The notes beneath the pieces were generated by a model. It saw nothing but the letters and a program-made list of their open reading frames with translations. It had not been told where the DNA came from and made no database searches. From Mangrovibrevibacter kandeliae (GTDB lineage: Bacteria > Pseudomonadota > Alphaproteobacteria > Rhizobiales > Rhizobiaceae): a DNA stretch of 64,000 nucleotides. The stretch is taken from NCBI RefSeq assembly GCF_024519155.1, contig NZ_JANIFJ010000006.1, forward strand, positions 124,001 through 188,000, given 5' to 3'. Each line of letters opens with the position of its first letter. Position 1 is the first letter of the stretch. A program made the translations under genes and the position numbers. Below are positions 17,014-26,262 of this stretch, piece after piece.

Positions 17014-18095
17014 TTCCTCGCCGAGCGGCCGGTGCGCTGGCGCTGGTCCTGCCGCTCGTGCTCCTCGCCGGCCCGGCGCTGGCCAGATCCTCGCTCGGCA
17101 TCGGCAGCGCCGAGGCCGCGCCGCCGCCGCCCGCCGGCGGGCTGATGAAAGCCTGGTTCGCCTGGTTGGTGCAGCACCAGGCGGCGTTCCTGACGAGCCT
17201 CAACCATGCGCTGGTGGCGATGCGGACCGAGCCCGGCGGCCTCGCGTTCCTCGTCGGCATCTCCTTCGTCTACGGCATCTTCCACGCCGCCGGGCCGGGC
17301 CACGGCAAGGCGGTGATCTCCTCCTACGTCTTCGCCAACCGGGTGCAGCTCCGACGCGGCATCGCGCTCGCCTTCGTCTCCTCGCTGGTGCAGGCGGCGA
17401 CCGCGCTTTCGATCGTCGGCGTCGGCTGGTGCCTGCTGCGCGGCACCCGCATCCGCATGACCGACGCCTCGGACATCGTGGAGACGGCGTCCTTCGCGCT
17501 CGTCGCCGCGTTCGGCGCGTGGCTGCTGGTGCGCAAGCTCGCCCGGCTGTGGCGCCGGCAGAGGGCGCCCGCGCTGGCGCTCGACTTTTCCGCACCGCGG
17601 CTCGCGGGCGCCGGGGCCGGGACCGGCGCCCGCGCGCCGTCCGGCGGCCTCGCCTATGCCGGCATGCCGCGCGCCTCCGGGGGCTATGCGGCCGAGGTCT
17701 GCAGCGACGATGCCGAGGACTGCGACTGCGGGCGCAGCCACATGCCGGACCCGAGCCGGCTGGGGACGCGGCTGACCCTCGGCTCGACCGTCTCGGTGGT
17801 GCTCGCCATGGGCCTGCGGCCCTGCACCGGCGCCATCGGCGTCCTCACCTTTTCGCTCGTCAACGGGCTGATGCTCGCCGGCGTCCTCTCGGTGCTGGCG
17901 ATGGCGCTCGGCACGGCGATCACCGTGTCGGCGATCGCGGCGACGGCGGTGGTCTTCAAGGGCGCGATGCTCGGCGCGGGTGGGGCCGGCCGGCGGCGCG
18001 TCTGGATCGTCGACGCGCTGGAGATCGGCGGCGCGCTGGTGCTGCTCCTCCTCGGCCTGTCGCTGCTCGCCGCCTCCACCGTGGCGGGCGGCTGA
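17004..18095 (+). CDS. NicO/RcnA-family nickel/cobalt exporter
   Basis: A 363-residue inner-membrane transporter with about six membrane helices after a signal-like N-terminus (ALALVLPLVLLAGPALA). The family motif HAAGPGHGKAVISSYVF supplies metal-binding His residues, and GLRPCTGAIGVLTFSLV is the second conserved transmembrane motif. Between them is a variable cytosolic loop with an acidic Cys/His patch (CSDDAEDCDCGRSHM), probably metal-sensing. Start and stop overlap the DUF1007 gene, so they form one unit. Substrate may be Ni, Co or another divalent cation; no RcnR-type regulator is adjacent. Confidence 0.88.
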   Translation: MRLIPRRAAGALALVLPLVLLAGPALARSSLGIGSAEAAPPPPAGGLMKAWFAWLVQHQAAFLTSLNHALVAMRTEPGGLAFLVGISFVYGIFHAAGPGHGKAVISSYVFANRVQLRRGIALAFVSSLVQAATALSIVGVGWCLLRGTRIRMTDASDIVETASFALVAAFGAWLLVRKLARLWRRQRAPALALDFSAPRLAGAGAGTGARAPSGGLAYAGMPRASGGYAAEVCSDDAEDCDCGRSHMPDPSRLGTRLTLGSTVSVVLAMGLRPCTGAIGVLTFSLVNGLMLAGVLSVLAMALGTAITVSAIAATAVVFKGAMLGAGGAGRRRVWIVDALEIGGALVLLLLGLSLLAASTVAGG

Positions 18096-18154
18096 CGACG
18101 GCGGATTCGGGCTCCGACCTCGCCGCGACCCGGGACCGCGCCATCTCCTCCCGC

Positions 18155-18718
18155 ATGATCGAACCGAGCTTTTCCCTGCGCACGCCGCAGGGCGACGAGC
18201 GGCCGCGGCGGGTCTGCGACCATTGCGGCTTCGTCGCCTACGACAACCCGAAGATCGTCGTCGGCGCGGTGGTGCGCCACGCCAGCCGCATCCTCCTCTG
18301 CCGGCGCGCGATCGCGCCGCGCCGCGGCTTCTGGACCATCCCGGCTGGATACCTGGAGCTGGAGGAGACGCCGGAGGCGGGCGCCCGGCGCGAGGCGCGC
18401 GAGGAGGCGAACGCCGCGATCCGCCTGGAGCGGCTCCTCGCCGTCTATTCGGTGCCGCGGATCAGCCAGGTGCAGCTGATCTACCGCGCGGTGCTGGAGC
18501 ACCCGGCGGTGTCGCCGGGCATCGAGAGCCTCGAGGTGCGCCTGTTCGAGCCGGGCGAGATCCCGTGGGACGAGCTCGCCTTCCCGTCGGTCCACTGGGC
18601 CTTGCGGCACGAGGCTGAGGCCGAGGCGGGTGCGCCGCCGGTGCCCTTCGGCAATCCGGACGGCCAGTCGGGGGACCGGATGCCGGACGGACGTGCGCTC
18701 GAGCGCGAGGAGATGTGA
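18155..18718 (+). CDS. NUDIX hydrolase with N-terminal zinc-ribbon-like segment
   Basis: A 187-residue NUDIX enzyme hydrolysing a nucleoside diphosphate linked to another group. The Nudix box is complete from Gly65 (GYLELEETPEAG...REAREE, residues 65-84). CDHCGFVAYDNPK at 21-33 is half of a zinc-ribbon, as in NUDIX families related to NADH pyrophosphatase. The C-terminal tail after residue 155 is Pro/Gly-rich and variable. It follows the Ni/Co exporter by 59 bp and the DUF2332 gene begins 2 bp after its stop, so it may share their transcript. Confidence 0.9.
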   Translation: MIEPSFSLRTPQGDERPRRVCDHCGFVAYDNPKIVVGAVVRHASRILLCRRAIAPRRGFWTIPAGYLELEETPEAGARREAREEANAAIRLERLLAVYSVPRISQVQLIYRAVLEHPAVSPGIESLEVRLFEPGEIPWDELAFPSVHWALRHEAEAEAGAPPVPFGNPDGQSGDRMPDGRALEREEM

Positions 18719-18720
18719 CC

Positions 18721-19758
18721 ATGCTGCCGGAGGGGATTCTCGCGCAGTTCGACAAGCAGGCGCGGGCCTGCGACGCGCTGGGTTCGCCGTTCACGGCGCG
18801 GCTCTGCCGCCTCCTGCCGGAGTGCCTCGACGAGGGCACCGCGACCGGTCGCGCCGTTGTTGGCTGGCGCGAAGGCGAAGCCGCGGCCCTGCCGCTGCGG
18901 CTCTGCGGCGCGCTGCATCGCCTGGTGCTGGCGCGCGAGGACGACGCGCTGGCCTCGGTCTATCCGCCGAACCCGGTGGACGACGGGGTGCTTGGCGCGG
19001 CGCTGGCGCGGGCGCTCGCCCAGCACGACGCGGCGCTTCTCGCGGCGCTCGATTCGCCGCCGCAGACCAACGAGGTGGCGCGCGCCTCGGCGCTGCTGCC
19101 GGGGCTCCTGACCGTCGCTCGCGAGACGCAACTTCCCCTGACGCTCGTCGAGATCGGATCGAGCGCCGGCCTCAACCTGTCGCTCGACGGCTTCCACTAC
19201 ACCTTCGGCGATGCGCAGTGGGGCGATCCGGCAGCCGGCGTACGGCTGGCGCCGGAGCTGCGTGGCCCAGTGCCCGATCTCACCGGCGACCTCGTCGTCG
19301 CCGGGCGCCGTGGCTGCGACATCCGGCCGATCGAGCTTTCCGACCCTGCCCAGCGCCTGCGGCTCAGGAGCTTCGTGTGGGCCGACCAGACCGCGCGGCT
19401 GGAGCGCCTCGACGCGGCGATCGCGCTGGCGGTGAAGCGCGGGATCGCGGTCGAGCGGCAGGACGCCGCGAACTTCGTCGCCGGGCAGCTCGAGACGCGG
19501 CCGGCGGAGACGGTCTTCTGCCTGATGCACTCGATCATGTGGCAGTACATGCCGCAGGCGACGCAGGCGCGGATCGCCGGGCTGATGGAGCAGGCCGGCG
19601 CGGCAGCGACTTCGGACTCACCCGTCGCCTGGTTGCGGCTGGAACCCGACGCGGCGGGCGATGCCGCCGTGATCACGCTCGACCTCTGGCCCGGCGGCAC
19701 GACGCGCGTCCTCGGCCGCGCCGACTTCCACGGCCGGTGGCTGGACTGGCGTAGCTGA
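18721..19758 (+). CDS. DUF2332 family protein
   Basis: A 345-residue cytosolic protein recognisable as DUF2332 by its N-terminal ILAQFDKQARACDALGSPFTARLC, the LVEIGSSAGLNLSLDGFHY block near residue 140 (which resembles an SAM-binding loop), and a conserved C-terminal VFCLMHSIMWQYMP. Function is not established; the SSAGLNL element hints at a methyltransferase-like fold. The ATG at 18721 has GAGGAG upstream and lies 2 bp after the NUDIX stop. It is convergent with the toxin-antitoxin module only 8 bp away. Confidence 0.8.
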   Translation: MLPEGILAQFDKQARACDALGSPFTARLCRLLPECLDEGTATGRAVVGWREGEAAALPLRLCGALHRLVLAREDDALASVYPPNPVDDGVLGAALARALAQHDAALLAALDSPPQTNEVARASALLPGLLTVARETQLPLTLVEIGSSAGLNLSLDGFHYTFGDAQWGDPAAGVRLAPELRGPVPDLTGDLVVAGRRGCDIRPIELSDPAQRLRLRSFVWADQTARLERLDAAIALAVKRGIAVERQDAANFVAGQLETRPAETVFCLMHSIMWQYMPQATQARIAGLMEQAGAAATSDSPVAWLRLEPDAAGDAAVITLDLWPGGTTRVLGRADFHGRWLDWRS

Positions 19759-19766
19759 CTTCGGCT

Positions 19767-20300
19767 TTACTCCGGCGGTGTCGCGGTCATCGAGGCGATG
19801 ACGTCCTGCATCGGCAGGATCAGCTTCGTCGGACTGATCTTCGTCGGCTGGAAGCCGAGCTTGCGGTAGAATGCGGCGGCATCCTCGTCGATCGCATCAA
19901 CGATGAGCGCACGAAAGGCGACGGCCTGCGCAGCTGAGGCGGCGGTCTTCAACGCATGGGCGAGAAGCGCCTTTCCGACCCCGCGACCCTGCATGCTCGA
20001 GTCGACCGCAAGCCTCGCCAACAGGGCGATCGGGATTTCGCCCGGTGCTCCGTACGGCGAGAGCGGCCGAGGGACGTCCTTGCGCAGGATCATGCCGGCG
20101 CAAACGGCATAGTAGCCCCTAACCGCCATCGCATCGCCGCAGACGACGAATGTCCGGGTGTAGTTGGAGGTCTGGTTGCGGAGGGCCATATCGGCCAGCC
20201 ACGAATCGAGGCTCGGCTTTCCGGATGAGAAGCTGGAGAAATCGTGGCTGGCAGTCAGAGGCTCGGGTGCATTGAGCCCTAACGCTCGGAAGTCGCCCAT
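19767..20300 (-). CDS. GNAT-type toxin of a DUF1778/GNAT toxin-antitoxin module
   Basis: A 177-residue acetyltransferase of the TacT/AtaT type. These toxins acetylate the amino acid on charged tRNA and block translation. Visible features are PLTASHDFSSFSSGKPSLDSWL at the N-terminus, the acetyl-CoA loop LAVDSSMQGRGVGKALL, and the C-terminal AAAFYRKLGF with the conserved Tyr. It is encoded just after a ribbon-helix-helix antitoxin and overlaps it by 22 bp. Autorepression by the antitoxin-toxin complex is expected from the family. Confidence 0.88.
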   Translation of the reverse strand: MGDFRALGLNAPEPLTASHDFSSFSSGKPSLDSWLADMALRNQTSNYTRTFVVCGDAMAVRGYYAVCAGMILRKDVPRPLSPYGAPGEIPIALLARLAVDSSMQGRGVGKALLAHALKTAASAAQAVAFRALIVDAIDEDAAAFYRKLGFQPTKISPTKLILPMQDVIASMTATPPE

Positions 20301-20563
20301 TGGCTTCCGTTCCGAAGCAGTTCGGCAAGCTCAGGATGCACCTGTGCTGGCTGGGAAATCGTCTCGGAGAGGGAATCGAACAGTTCCGCATCGAGATGCA
20401 GGAAGCGCTGATCCATGAGGGCCTTTTGGGCGCTGAATGTCGCGGCCTCGATGACGAACGCTGACAGGCTCTTCCCACAGGTCTCCGCTGCACGCTTGAT
20501 GAGTTCGAGATCATCTGGTGCGATGCGTGCTGTAAAGTTGTCCTTTTTCTTAGCAAGCGCCAT
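20279..20563 (-). CDS. DUF1778 ribbon-helix-helix antitoxin
   Basis: A 94-residue antitoxin. The N-terminal ribbon-helix-helix reads FTARIAPDDLELIKRAAETCGKSLSAFVIEAA, the standard DUF1778 DNA-binding fold, followed by a toxin-binding C-terminal tail (PAQVHPELAELLR). It precedes and overlaps the GNAT toxin gene, the usual order for TacA/TacT-like pairs. The ATG at 20563 begins MALAKKKDN; an upstream in-frame start adds unrelated residues. Confidence 0.88.
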   Translation of the reverse strand: MALAKKKDNFTARIAPDDLELIKRAAETCGKSLSAFVIEAATFSAQKALMDQRFLHLDAELFDSLSETISQPAQVHPELAELLRNGSQWATSER

Positions 20564-20747
20564 GGTGTGGCCCTCCGCAAGGCGAATGTGACACGAGATC
20601 GCTTCTGGAATTCGACTGCTGCCTAGCATGGAATCGCTGTACTGACAATGTATGTACGCCGTACCTTAGTGTGATCACCGGATCCACTTGGTTCGGCGGT
20701 CGAGCACGGCTGATACTCACATGCGAGAAGCTGGCGGAAATAAGTGA

Positions 20748-21395
20748 TCACCCCGCCGTCTCCTCCTCCAGCGAATGACGCTTGAGAAGCGGCAGCTGGC
20801 AGAGGGTGAAGAGGATGGTGATCGGCATCGTGCCCCAGACCTTGAAGTCCACCCATGTGTCGTAGGCGACGTTGCGCCAGACGACCTCGTTGAGGATCGC
20901 CAGGAAGACGAAGAACAGACCCCAGCGCAGCGTCAGGATGCGCCAGCCCTCGTCGTCCAGCTTGAAGGCCTCGTCGAAGACATAGCCGAGCAGCGAGCGC
21001 CCGAAGAGCAGGCCGCCGAGCAGGATCGCCGCGAAGAGGCCGTTCACGATGGTCGGCTTCATCTGGAAGAAGGTCTCGTCCTGCAGATAGAAGGTCAGGA
21101 AGCCGAAGCCGAGCACGAAGACGCCGGAGACGAGCGGCATCACCGACAGGCGCCGGGTGAGCGCCCAGGATACGGCGAGCGCCGCGACCACGGCGACCAT
21201 GAAGACCGCGATCGGAACGAAGCGCGGGTCGCCGAGGACCGCGAGGGCCGGCACTGCCTTCAGGATGGCGTCCTGCCTGGCGTTGGCAAAGAAGAACAGC
21301 ACCAGCGGCCCGAGCTCCAGCGCGAGCTTGAGAAGCGGATTGATCGGCTTTCGCGGCGGCGCGTTGGGAGCGTCTTCGAGGATGTGGTGGGGCAT
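20748..21395 (-). CDS. yciB: Inner-membrane septation protein A (YciB/IspZ family)
   Basis: A 215-residue integral membrane protein of the YciB/IspZ family, with five to six hydrophobic helices. Family blocks include [18 protein letters not shown] near the N-terminus, [30 protein letters not shown] in the middle, and [20 protein letters not shown] near the C-terminus. It has a role in envelope or septum integrity in Proteobacteria. It is the last gene of the dapF-mtaB-ftsY-yciB run, 69 bp after ftsY, with AAAGGA before the ATG at 21395. Confidence 0.93.
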   Translation of the reverse strand: MPHHILEDAPNAPPRKPINPLLKLALELGPLVLFFFANARQDAILKAVPALAVLGDPRFVPIAVFMVAVVAALAVSWALTRRLSVMPLVSGVFVLGFGFLTFYLQDETFFQMKPTIVNGLFAAILLGGLLFGRSLLGYVFDEAFKLDDEGWRILTLRWGLFFVFLAILNEVVWRNVAYDTWVDFKVWGTMPITILFTLCQLPLLKRHSLEEETAG

Positions 21396-21464
21396 GACGG
21401 TTCCTTTAGGCCCCCGCCGCTAGCGGCGAAAGCCGGTCTTTTCGGGGCCGCGCACGGCAGGTCC

Positions 21465-23191
21465 TCAAGCGGCCGTTCCGGCGATCGCGCGCGCAAAGTC
21501 GCGGGCCTTGAACGGCTCGAGGTCGTCGATCCCCTCGCCGACGCCGATGAAGTAGACCGGCAGGCGATGCCTGGCGGCGATGGCGACGAGGATGCCGCCG
21601 CGCGCCGTGCCGTCGAGCTTGGTCATCACCAGGCCGTTGACCCCGGCAACGTTGCGGAAAATCTCGACCTGGCTGAGCGCATTCTGGCCGGTGGTGGCGT
21701 CCAGCGTCTGCAGCACGGTGTGCGGCGCGTCGGGCTCGCGCTTCTGCAGGACGCGGTTGATCTTTTCGAGCTCGGCCATCAGCTCGGCCTTGTTCTGCAA
21801 CCGGCCGGCGGTGTCGATGATCAGGACGTCGGAGCCGTTCGCGAGCGCGGCATCATAGGCCTCGAAGGCAAGGCCCGCGGCATCGGCACCGATCTGCCTG
21901 GCGATCACCGGCGCGCCGGTGCGCTCGCCCCAGATCTTCAGCTGCTCGACGGCCGCGGCGCGGAAGGTGTCGCCGGCGCAGAGCGTCACCTTCAGGCCGC
22001 CGCGCGTCAGCTTGGCGGCGAGCTTGCCGATGGTGGTCGTCTTGCCGGTGCCGTTGACGCCGACGACGAGGATGACGTGCGGCTTCTTCTCGAGGTCGAG
22101 CTCGAGCGGCAGGGCAACCGGCTTCAGCGTCGCCTCCACCTCGTCGGCGAGGATGGCGCGCACCGCTTCGCCGGTGATCTCCTTGCCGAACCGACCGTCG
22201 GAGAGGCGGTCGGTGATGCGCATCGCCGTCTCGACCCCGAGATCGGCCTGGATCAGGACGTCTTCGAAATCCTGCAGCGTGTCTTCGTCGAGCCGGCGCT
22301 TGGTGAACAGCGCGGTGATCGAGCCGGTCAGCTGATCGGAGGAGCGGGCGAGGCCCTGGCGCAGGCGCTCGTACCAGGAGACGCGCGGGGCGGCGGGCGG
22401 TGCCTCCGCCGGCACGGCGCTCTGGCGCTTGCGCCAGCCGGCGGCGATCTCCTCGTCGGTCGCGGGTGCAGCGGGAGCCGGCGCATCGAGCCAGGAGAAG
22501 TCGCCGGCGGCCCCGGTCTCAGCCCTCTCGGCAGGACCCTCGTCGTCCGGCGTGTTCAGCCAGGCGAATTCGTCATGGTCGTTGGCGGCGCGTTCCACGT
22601 CTTCGGCCGCGTCCTGCGGGGGCGCCGGCGGCAGATCGGCAGGCTCCAGCGGGTCGAGCGGCGCGCGCGCCGCAGGCTCCAACGCACCCGGAACGACCTC
22701 GTCCGACGCCGCGGCGTCCGGCTCGTGCGTTACCGGCTCCGGCTCGACCCCAAGCGGCAGGTCGTCGCCCGGAGGCGCGCGCCGGACGATCTCGTCGTCC
22801 TCCGCCGGCAGCGGCGCATCGAGCCAGTCGAAGGACGCGTCCTCCTCTTCGGTATCCGCTTCGGTGCCGTCAGCCTCTACTGCGGAGTTTTTTTTTCAGC
22901 CGTGCCCGGCGCCTCCTCGGCTGGGCTATCATTCGAAGCATGAGGCGCTTTGGCGGCCGCCTCTTTCAGCGGCGTGATCCCGCCCCCGTCCTCCGGCTGC
23001 GCCCCGGCCTCGGTGTCGGTCCCGGCATCGGCCAGCGCCGGCTGGTGCAGGTCCGGATCGGGCGCGCCGGGCGTTCTGACCATCTCCTCGTCACTCGGGC
23101 GCGGCGCCTCGCCATGCTCGGGCACGCGCTCGTCCTCGGGGGCGTTCGCGAAGGAGAAGATCCGGCGGAAGAAGCCCTTCTTTTCGGCCAT
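21465..23191 (-). CDS. ftsY: Signal recognition particle receptor FtsY, with frame change at an A9 run
   Basis: SRP receptor GTPase. The true N-terminus is MAEKKGFFRRIFSF at ATG 23191 (AAGGA upstream), followed by the acidic A domain. Frame zero ends at TAG 22877-22879, just after nine A residues (22888-22896 on the minus strand), giving only 104 residues. The next frame is open from the A run to 21465 and codes for the rest of the A domain and the NG domain: VNGTGKTTTIGKL (G1), DTFRAAA, DTAGR (G3), TKLDG (G4) and the C-terminal GVGEGIDDLEPF. A -1 shift on A AAA AAA, or a run of ten A, restores a 575-residue protein. This may be recoding, polymerase slippage or an assembly error; true loss is unlikely because the gene is essential. 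Confidence 0.85.
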
Positions 23192-23214
23192 GTCGGTTCC
23201 TTGACTGGGGGCAC

Positions 23215-24501
23215 TCAGGCCGCGAGTGCAGCGTCGGACTGGCGCGCCCGCAGCCGCTCGCCCGTCTCGCCTGTGATGATAGCGTCGAGGATCGCGCCGG
23301 GGAGGCCGCCGTCGATCTCGGTGAGTGTGAAGTCTTCCGTCCGCCCGAGCCCCTCGCGTTCCACCAGAACCCGCTGCCGGGTGCCGACGAGGCGGGCGAG
23401 GTGAGCGCGGAAGGCCGTGTCGCCAGCGGCGCGCAGGCGGGCGGCGCGCGCCTTGACGAGCGCCTTCGGCAGCTGCGGCATGCGGGCGGCCGGCGTGCCC
23501 TCGCGCGGCGAGAAGGGGAAGACGTGGAGATGCGTCAGCCCGCAGTCCTCGACGAGCTTCAGCGAGTTCTCGAACATCGCCTCGGTCTCGGTCGGGAAGC
23601 CGGCGATGATGTCGGCGCCGTAGACGATGTCGGGGCGCCGGCTCCGCATCTCGGCGCAAAAGCGGATGGCGTCGTCGCGCGAGTGGCGCCGCTTCATGCG
23701 CTTCAGGATCATGTCGTCGCCGGCCTGCAGCGAGAGATGCAGATGCGGCATCAACCGCATGTCGCCGCCGATCGCCTCAACCAGCGCGTCGTCGGCCTCG
23801 ACGGAATCGATCGAGGAAAGGCGCAGGCGCTTCAGCTCGGGGACCCGGGCGAGGATCGCCTGGACCAGCGTGCCGAGCCGCGCCTTGCCGGGCAGGTCCG
23901 CGCCGTAGCTCGTCATGTCGACGCCGGAGAGAACGACCTCGTTGTAGCCGTGGCCGACGAGCCGCTTCACCTGATCGACCGCCGCCCCCATCGGCACCGA
24001 GCGCGAATTGCCGCGCCCGAAAGGGATGATGCAGAAGGTGCAGCGGTGGTCGCAGCCGTTCTGCACCTGGACGATGGCGCGCGCGCGGCCCTCGATCGCG
24101 TCGACCATGTGGCCGGCGGTCTCGCGCACGCTCATGATGTCGTTGACGCGCACCTTCTCCTCGGCGCCGAGGCCGAAGTCGGGAATGGCGCGGTAGCTGT
24201 CGGCGGACAGCTTCTCCTCGTTGCCGATCACCGCATCGACCTCGTCCATCGCGGCGAAGCGCCCCGCATCGGTCTGCGCGGCGCAGCCGGTCACGACGAT
24301 GCGCGCCTGCGGGTTGTCGCGGCGGGCGCGGCGAATCGCCTGGCTCGCCTGGCGCACCGCCTCGGCGGTGACGGCGCAGGTGTTGACGAGGATCGCCCCG
24401 CCGTCGCGGTGGCCGAGCCCGGCGGCCTCGGCCTCGCGCTTCATCACCTCCGCCTCATAGGTGTTCAGCCGGCAGCCGAAGGAGATCACCTCCACCGCCA
24501 T
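23215..24501 (-). CDS. mtaB: tRNA threonylcarbamoyladenosine methylthiotransferase MtaB
   Basis: Radical-SAM methylthiotransferase that adds the 2-methylthio group to t6A37 of tRNA. The N-terminal MTTase domain has cluster cysteines Cys10, Cys42 and Cys73. The radical-SAM motif is CDHRCTFC (Cys150, Cys154, Cys157), and a TRAM domain ends the protein. [18 protein letters not shown] identifies MtaB rather than MiaB. The ATG (24501-24499) shares one base with the dapF stop, so translation is probably coupled. Downstream, ftsY starts 24 bp away. Confidence 0.95.
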   Translation of the reverse strand: MAVEVISFGCRLNTYEAEVMKREAEAAGLGHRDGGAILVNTCAVTAEAVRQASQAIRRARRDNPQARIVVTGCAAQTDAGRFAAMDEVDAVIGNEEKLSADSYRAIPDFGLGAEEKVRVNDIMSVRETAGHMVDAIEGRARAIVQVQNGCDHRCTFCIIPFGRGNSRSVPMGAAVDQVKRLVGHGYNEVVLSGVDMTSYGADLPGKARLGTLVQAILARVPELKRLRLSSIDSVEADDALVEAIGGDMRLMPHLHLSLQAGDDMILKRMKRRHSRDDAIRFCAEMRSRRPDIVYGADIIAGFPTETEAMFENSLKLVEDCGLTHLHVFPFSPREGTPAARMPQLPKALVKARAARLRAAGDTAFRAHLARLVGTRQRVLVEREGLGRTEDFTLTEIDGGLPGAILDAIITGETGERLRARQSDAALAA

Positions 24502-25382
24502 CAGGCGGCCTCGTCGGCGTCGCGGGCGAAGGCGCCGGTGACGGGGTCGAGCGTGCCGGACCACTCCCACTCGGCCGGACCGGTCATCAGGACGTGGTCG
24601 TCCTCGCGCCAGTCGATCGAAAGGTCGCCGCCCGGTACGGTGACCGTGACGGTCCGCCCGGTGCGCCGGGTGCGCGCGGCCGAGACCGCGGCGGCACAGG
24701 CGGCCGAGCCGCAGGCCTTGGTGAGGCCGACGCCGCGCTCCCATGTGCGCAGGACGAGGTGCGCGCGCGAGACGACGCGCGCGATCGAGATGTTGGCTCG
24801 CTCGGGAAAGATCGGGTGGTTTTCCAGAACCGGGCCGAAGCGGTCAAGCGCATAGGACCAGACGTCCTCGTCGACCCAGAAGATCGCGTGCGGGTTGCCC
24901 ATCGAGGCGACCGAAGGCGAGTGCAGGACCGGCGCGTCGATCGGACCGATCTGCAGCTCGATCGCACGGGTGTCGCGAAACTCCTCGGCGAGCGGGATCT
25001 CCTGCCAGCCGAAGCGCGGCTTGCCCATGTCGACGGTGATCTGCCCGTCCTCGCGTGCCTCGGCGGTGACAATGCCGGCGATGGTCTCGAACGTGTAACG
25101 GGTCTGGCCGGTCTCGACGGCGAGCGCCGCTACGACGCACCGCGTGCCGTTGCCGCAGGCGCCGGCCTCCGAGCCGTCCGTGTTGAGGATGCGCACGAAG
25201 GCGTCGGTCCCCGGCGTGCGCGGCGCATGGATGGCCATGATCTGGTCGAAGCGGGTCGACGCATCGGCCGCCAGTGCGCGCGCTGCATCCGGCGTGACAC
25301 GTGCGTCGCTGGCGCGCAGATCGGCGACGAGGATCTCGTTGCCGAGGCCGTTCATGCGCGCAAAGGGAATCGGGTCAGTCAT
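24501..25382 (-). CDS. dapF: Diaminopimelate epimerase
   Basis: Converts LL- to meso-diaminopimelate for lysine and peptidoglycan synthesis, in the cytosol. Both catalytic cysteines are present: Cys76 in GACGNGTRC and Cys224 in KACGSAAC. The N-terminus [19 protein letters not shown] is typical. At 293 residues the length is normal. The ATG at 25382 is preferred to an upstream in-frame start because the family begins there. It heads the dapF-mtaB-ftsY-yciB cluster conserved in Hyphomicrobiales. Confidence 0.96.
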   Translation of the reverse strand: MTDPIPFARMNGLGNEILVADLRASDARVTPDAARALAADASTRFDQIMAIHAPRTPGTDAFVRILNTDGSEAGACGNGTRCVVAALAVETGQTRYTFETIAGIVTAEAREDGQITVDMGKPRFGWQEIPLAEEFRDTRAIELQIGPIDAPVLHSPSVASMGNPHAIFWVDEDVWSYALDRFGPVLENHPIFPERANISIARVVSRAHLVLRTWERGVGLTKACGSAACAAAVSAARTRRTGRTVTVTVPGGDLSIDWREDDHVLMTGPAEWEWSGTLDPVTGAFARDADEAA

Positions 25383-25478
25383 CGACGCGGGCCGTTCGAG
25401 CAAAGTCCGCGTCTATATGGCAAGTTTACCCGGCCAATGCTACCGAGTCGGCGTCGAGATGCAGCGACGGGAGCCGGG

Positions 25479-26174
25479 TCAGCCGCCGCTGCCGCCCGCT
25501 TCCACGGTGAAGGCCGGCGCCCGCTCGATCCAGGCGCTGCCTGCGTCGCGCACGCCGATCCGGAAGCTCTTCCCGGCGGTGCCCTCCGGGATCTTCACCG
25601 CCGATTGCAGCGTCCCCTCCGGCGTGGTGCGGGCCTTGTCCAACACTTCGGAGGCCGTGCCGGCCACGCCCCCGTCGATCACCACGTCGGTGTCGGCGGG
25701 CAGGCCCGTCGCCGACACCGTCACGGTGCTGCCGGCGGGGCCGGTGTCCGGAGCGATGGTGACGGAGGCCTGCGTGGTGCCGTCGCCGACCCCGACCGAG
25801 CGGCCGAGACTGCGGATGTTCTGGTCGAGCTTCGGATTGCGGTGGAGGAAATCCTGCACCGAACTCCCGACCGAGGCGCCGACGTCGCGCGCCGCACCCG
25901 CCAGCTCTCCGCCCGCGTCGCTCGCCATGGACTTCAGCTGATCGAGCGGCCCGACGAGGCTGACCGTCTGTCCGACGCGCAGATCCTGGGAGCCGTCGAC
26001 GCCCGGATTGGCGCGCAGGATCAGCCCTTCCGTGACCGCGCACCGCTGCGCGAGACTGCTGAGCGTGTCGCCGCTCTCGACGGTGGTCTGCGGGCCGCAC
26101 GGACCGGACTCCTGCGCGCTCGCGGCGGGAGCGAGGAGAAGGAACGGCGTGAGGAGGAGAAGGCGACGCGGCAT
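25479..26174 (-). CDS. Exported LysM-domain protein
   Basis: A 231-residue protein with a signal peptide (MPRRLLLLTPFLLLAPAASA-QES), then a LysM peptidoglycan-binding domain (VESGDTLSSLAQRCAVTEGLILRANPGV...LRVGQTVSL). A helical linker and a C-terminal beta-rich domain (ASVTIAPDTGPAGSTVTVSATGLPADTDVVI) follow. The last part resembles an IPT/Ig-like fold in which a molecule's properties are read as GPAGSTVTVSATG. It should act in the periplasm at the cell wall; no enzyme motif is seen. The ATG at 26174 has GGAG upstream and starts the signal peptide. Confidence 0.8.
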   Translation of the reverse strand: MPRRLLLLTPFLLLAPAASAQESGPCGPQTTVESGDTLSSLAQRCAVTEGLILRANPGVDGSQDLRVGQTVSLVGPLDQLKSMASDAGGELAGAARDVGASVGSSVQDFLHRNPKLDQNIRSLGRSVGVGDGTTQASVTIAPDTGPAGSTVTVSATGLPADTDVVIDGGVAGTASEVLDKARTTPEGTLQSAVKIPEGTAGKSFRIGVRDAGSAWIERAPAFTVEAGGSGG

Positions 26175-26262
26175 GAGGAACTCCGGCATGTCGGGCAGTT
26201 TTGCTACGGCAACCGCCGACGGGCCGCGCGAGTTCCGCCCTGTCCGCCCGAGCGGTGACGGG

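Noticed and set aside
20775-22943. Plus-strand open frame of 722 codons
   Set aside because: Antisense to yciB and ftsY; no domain recognisable.
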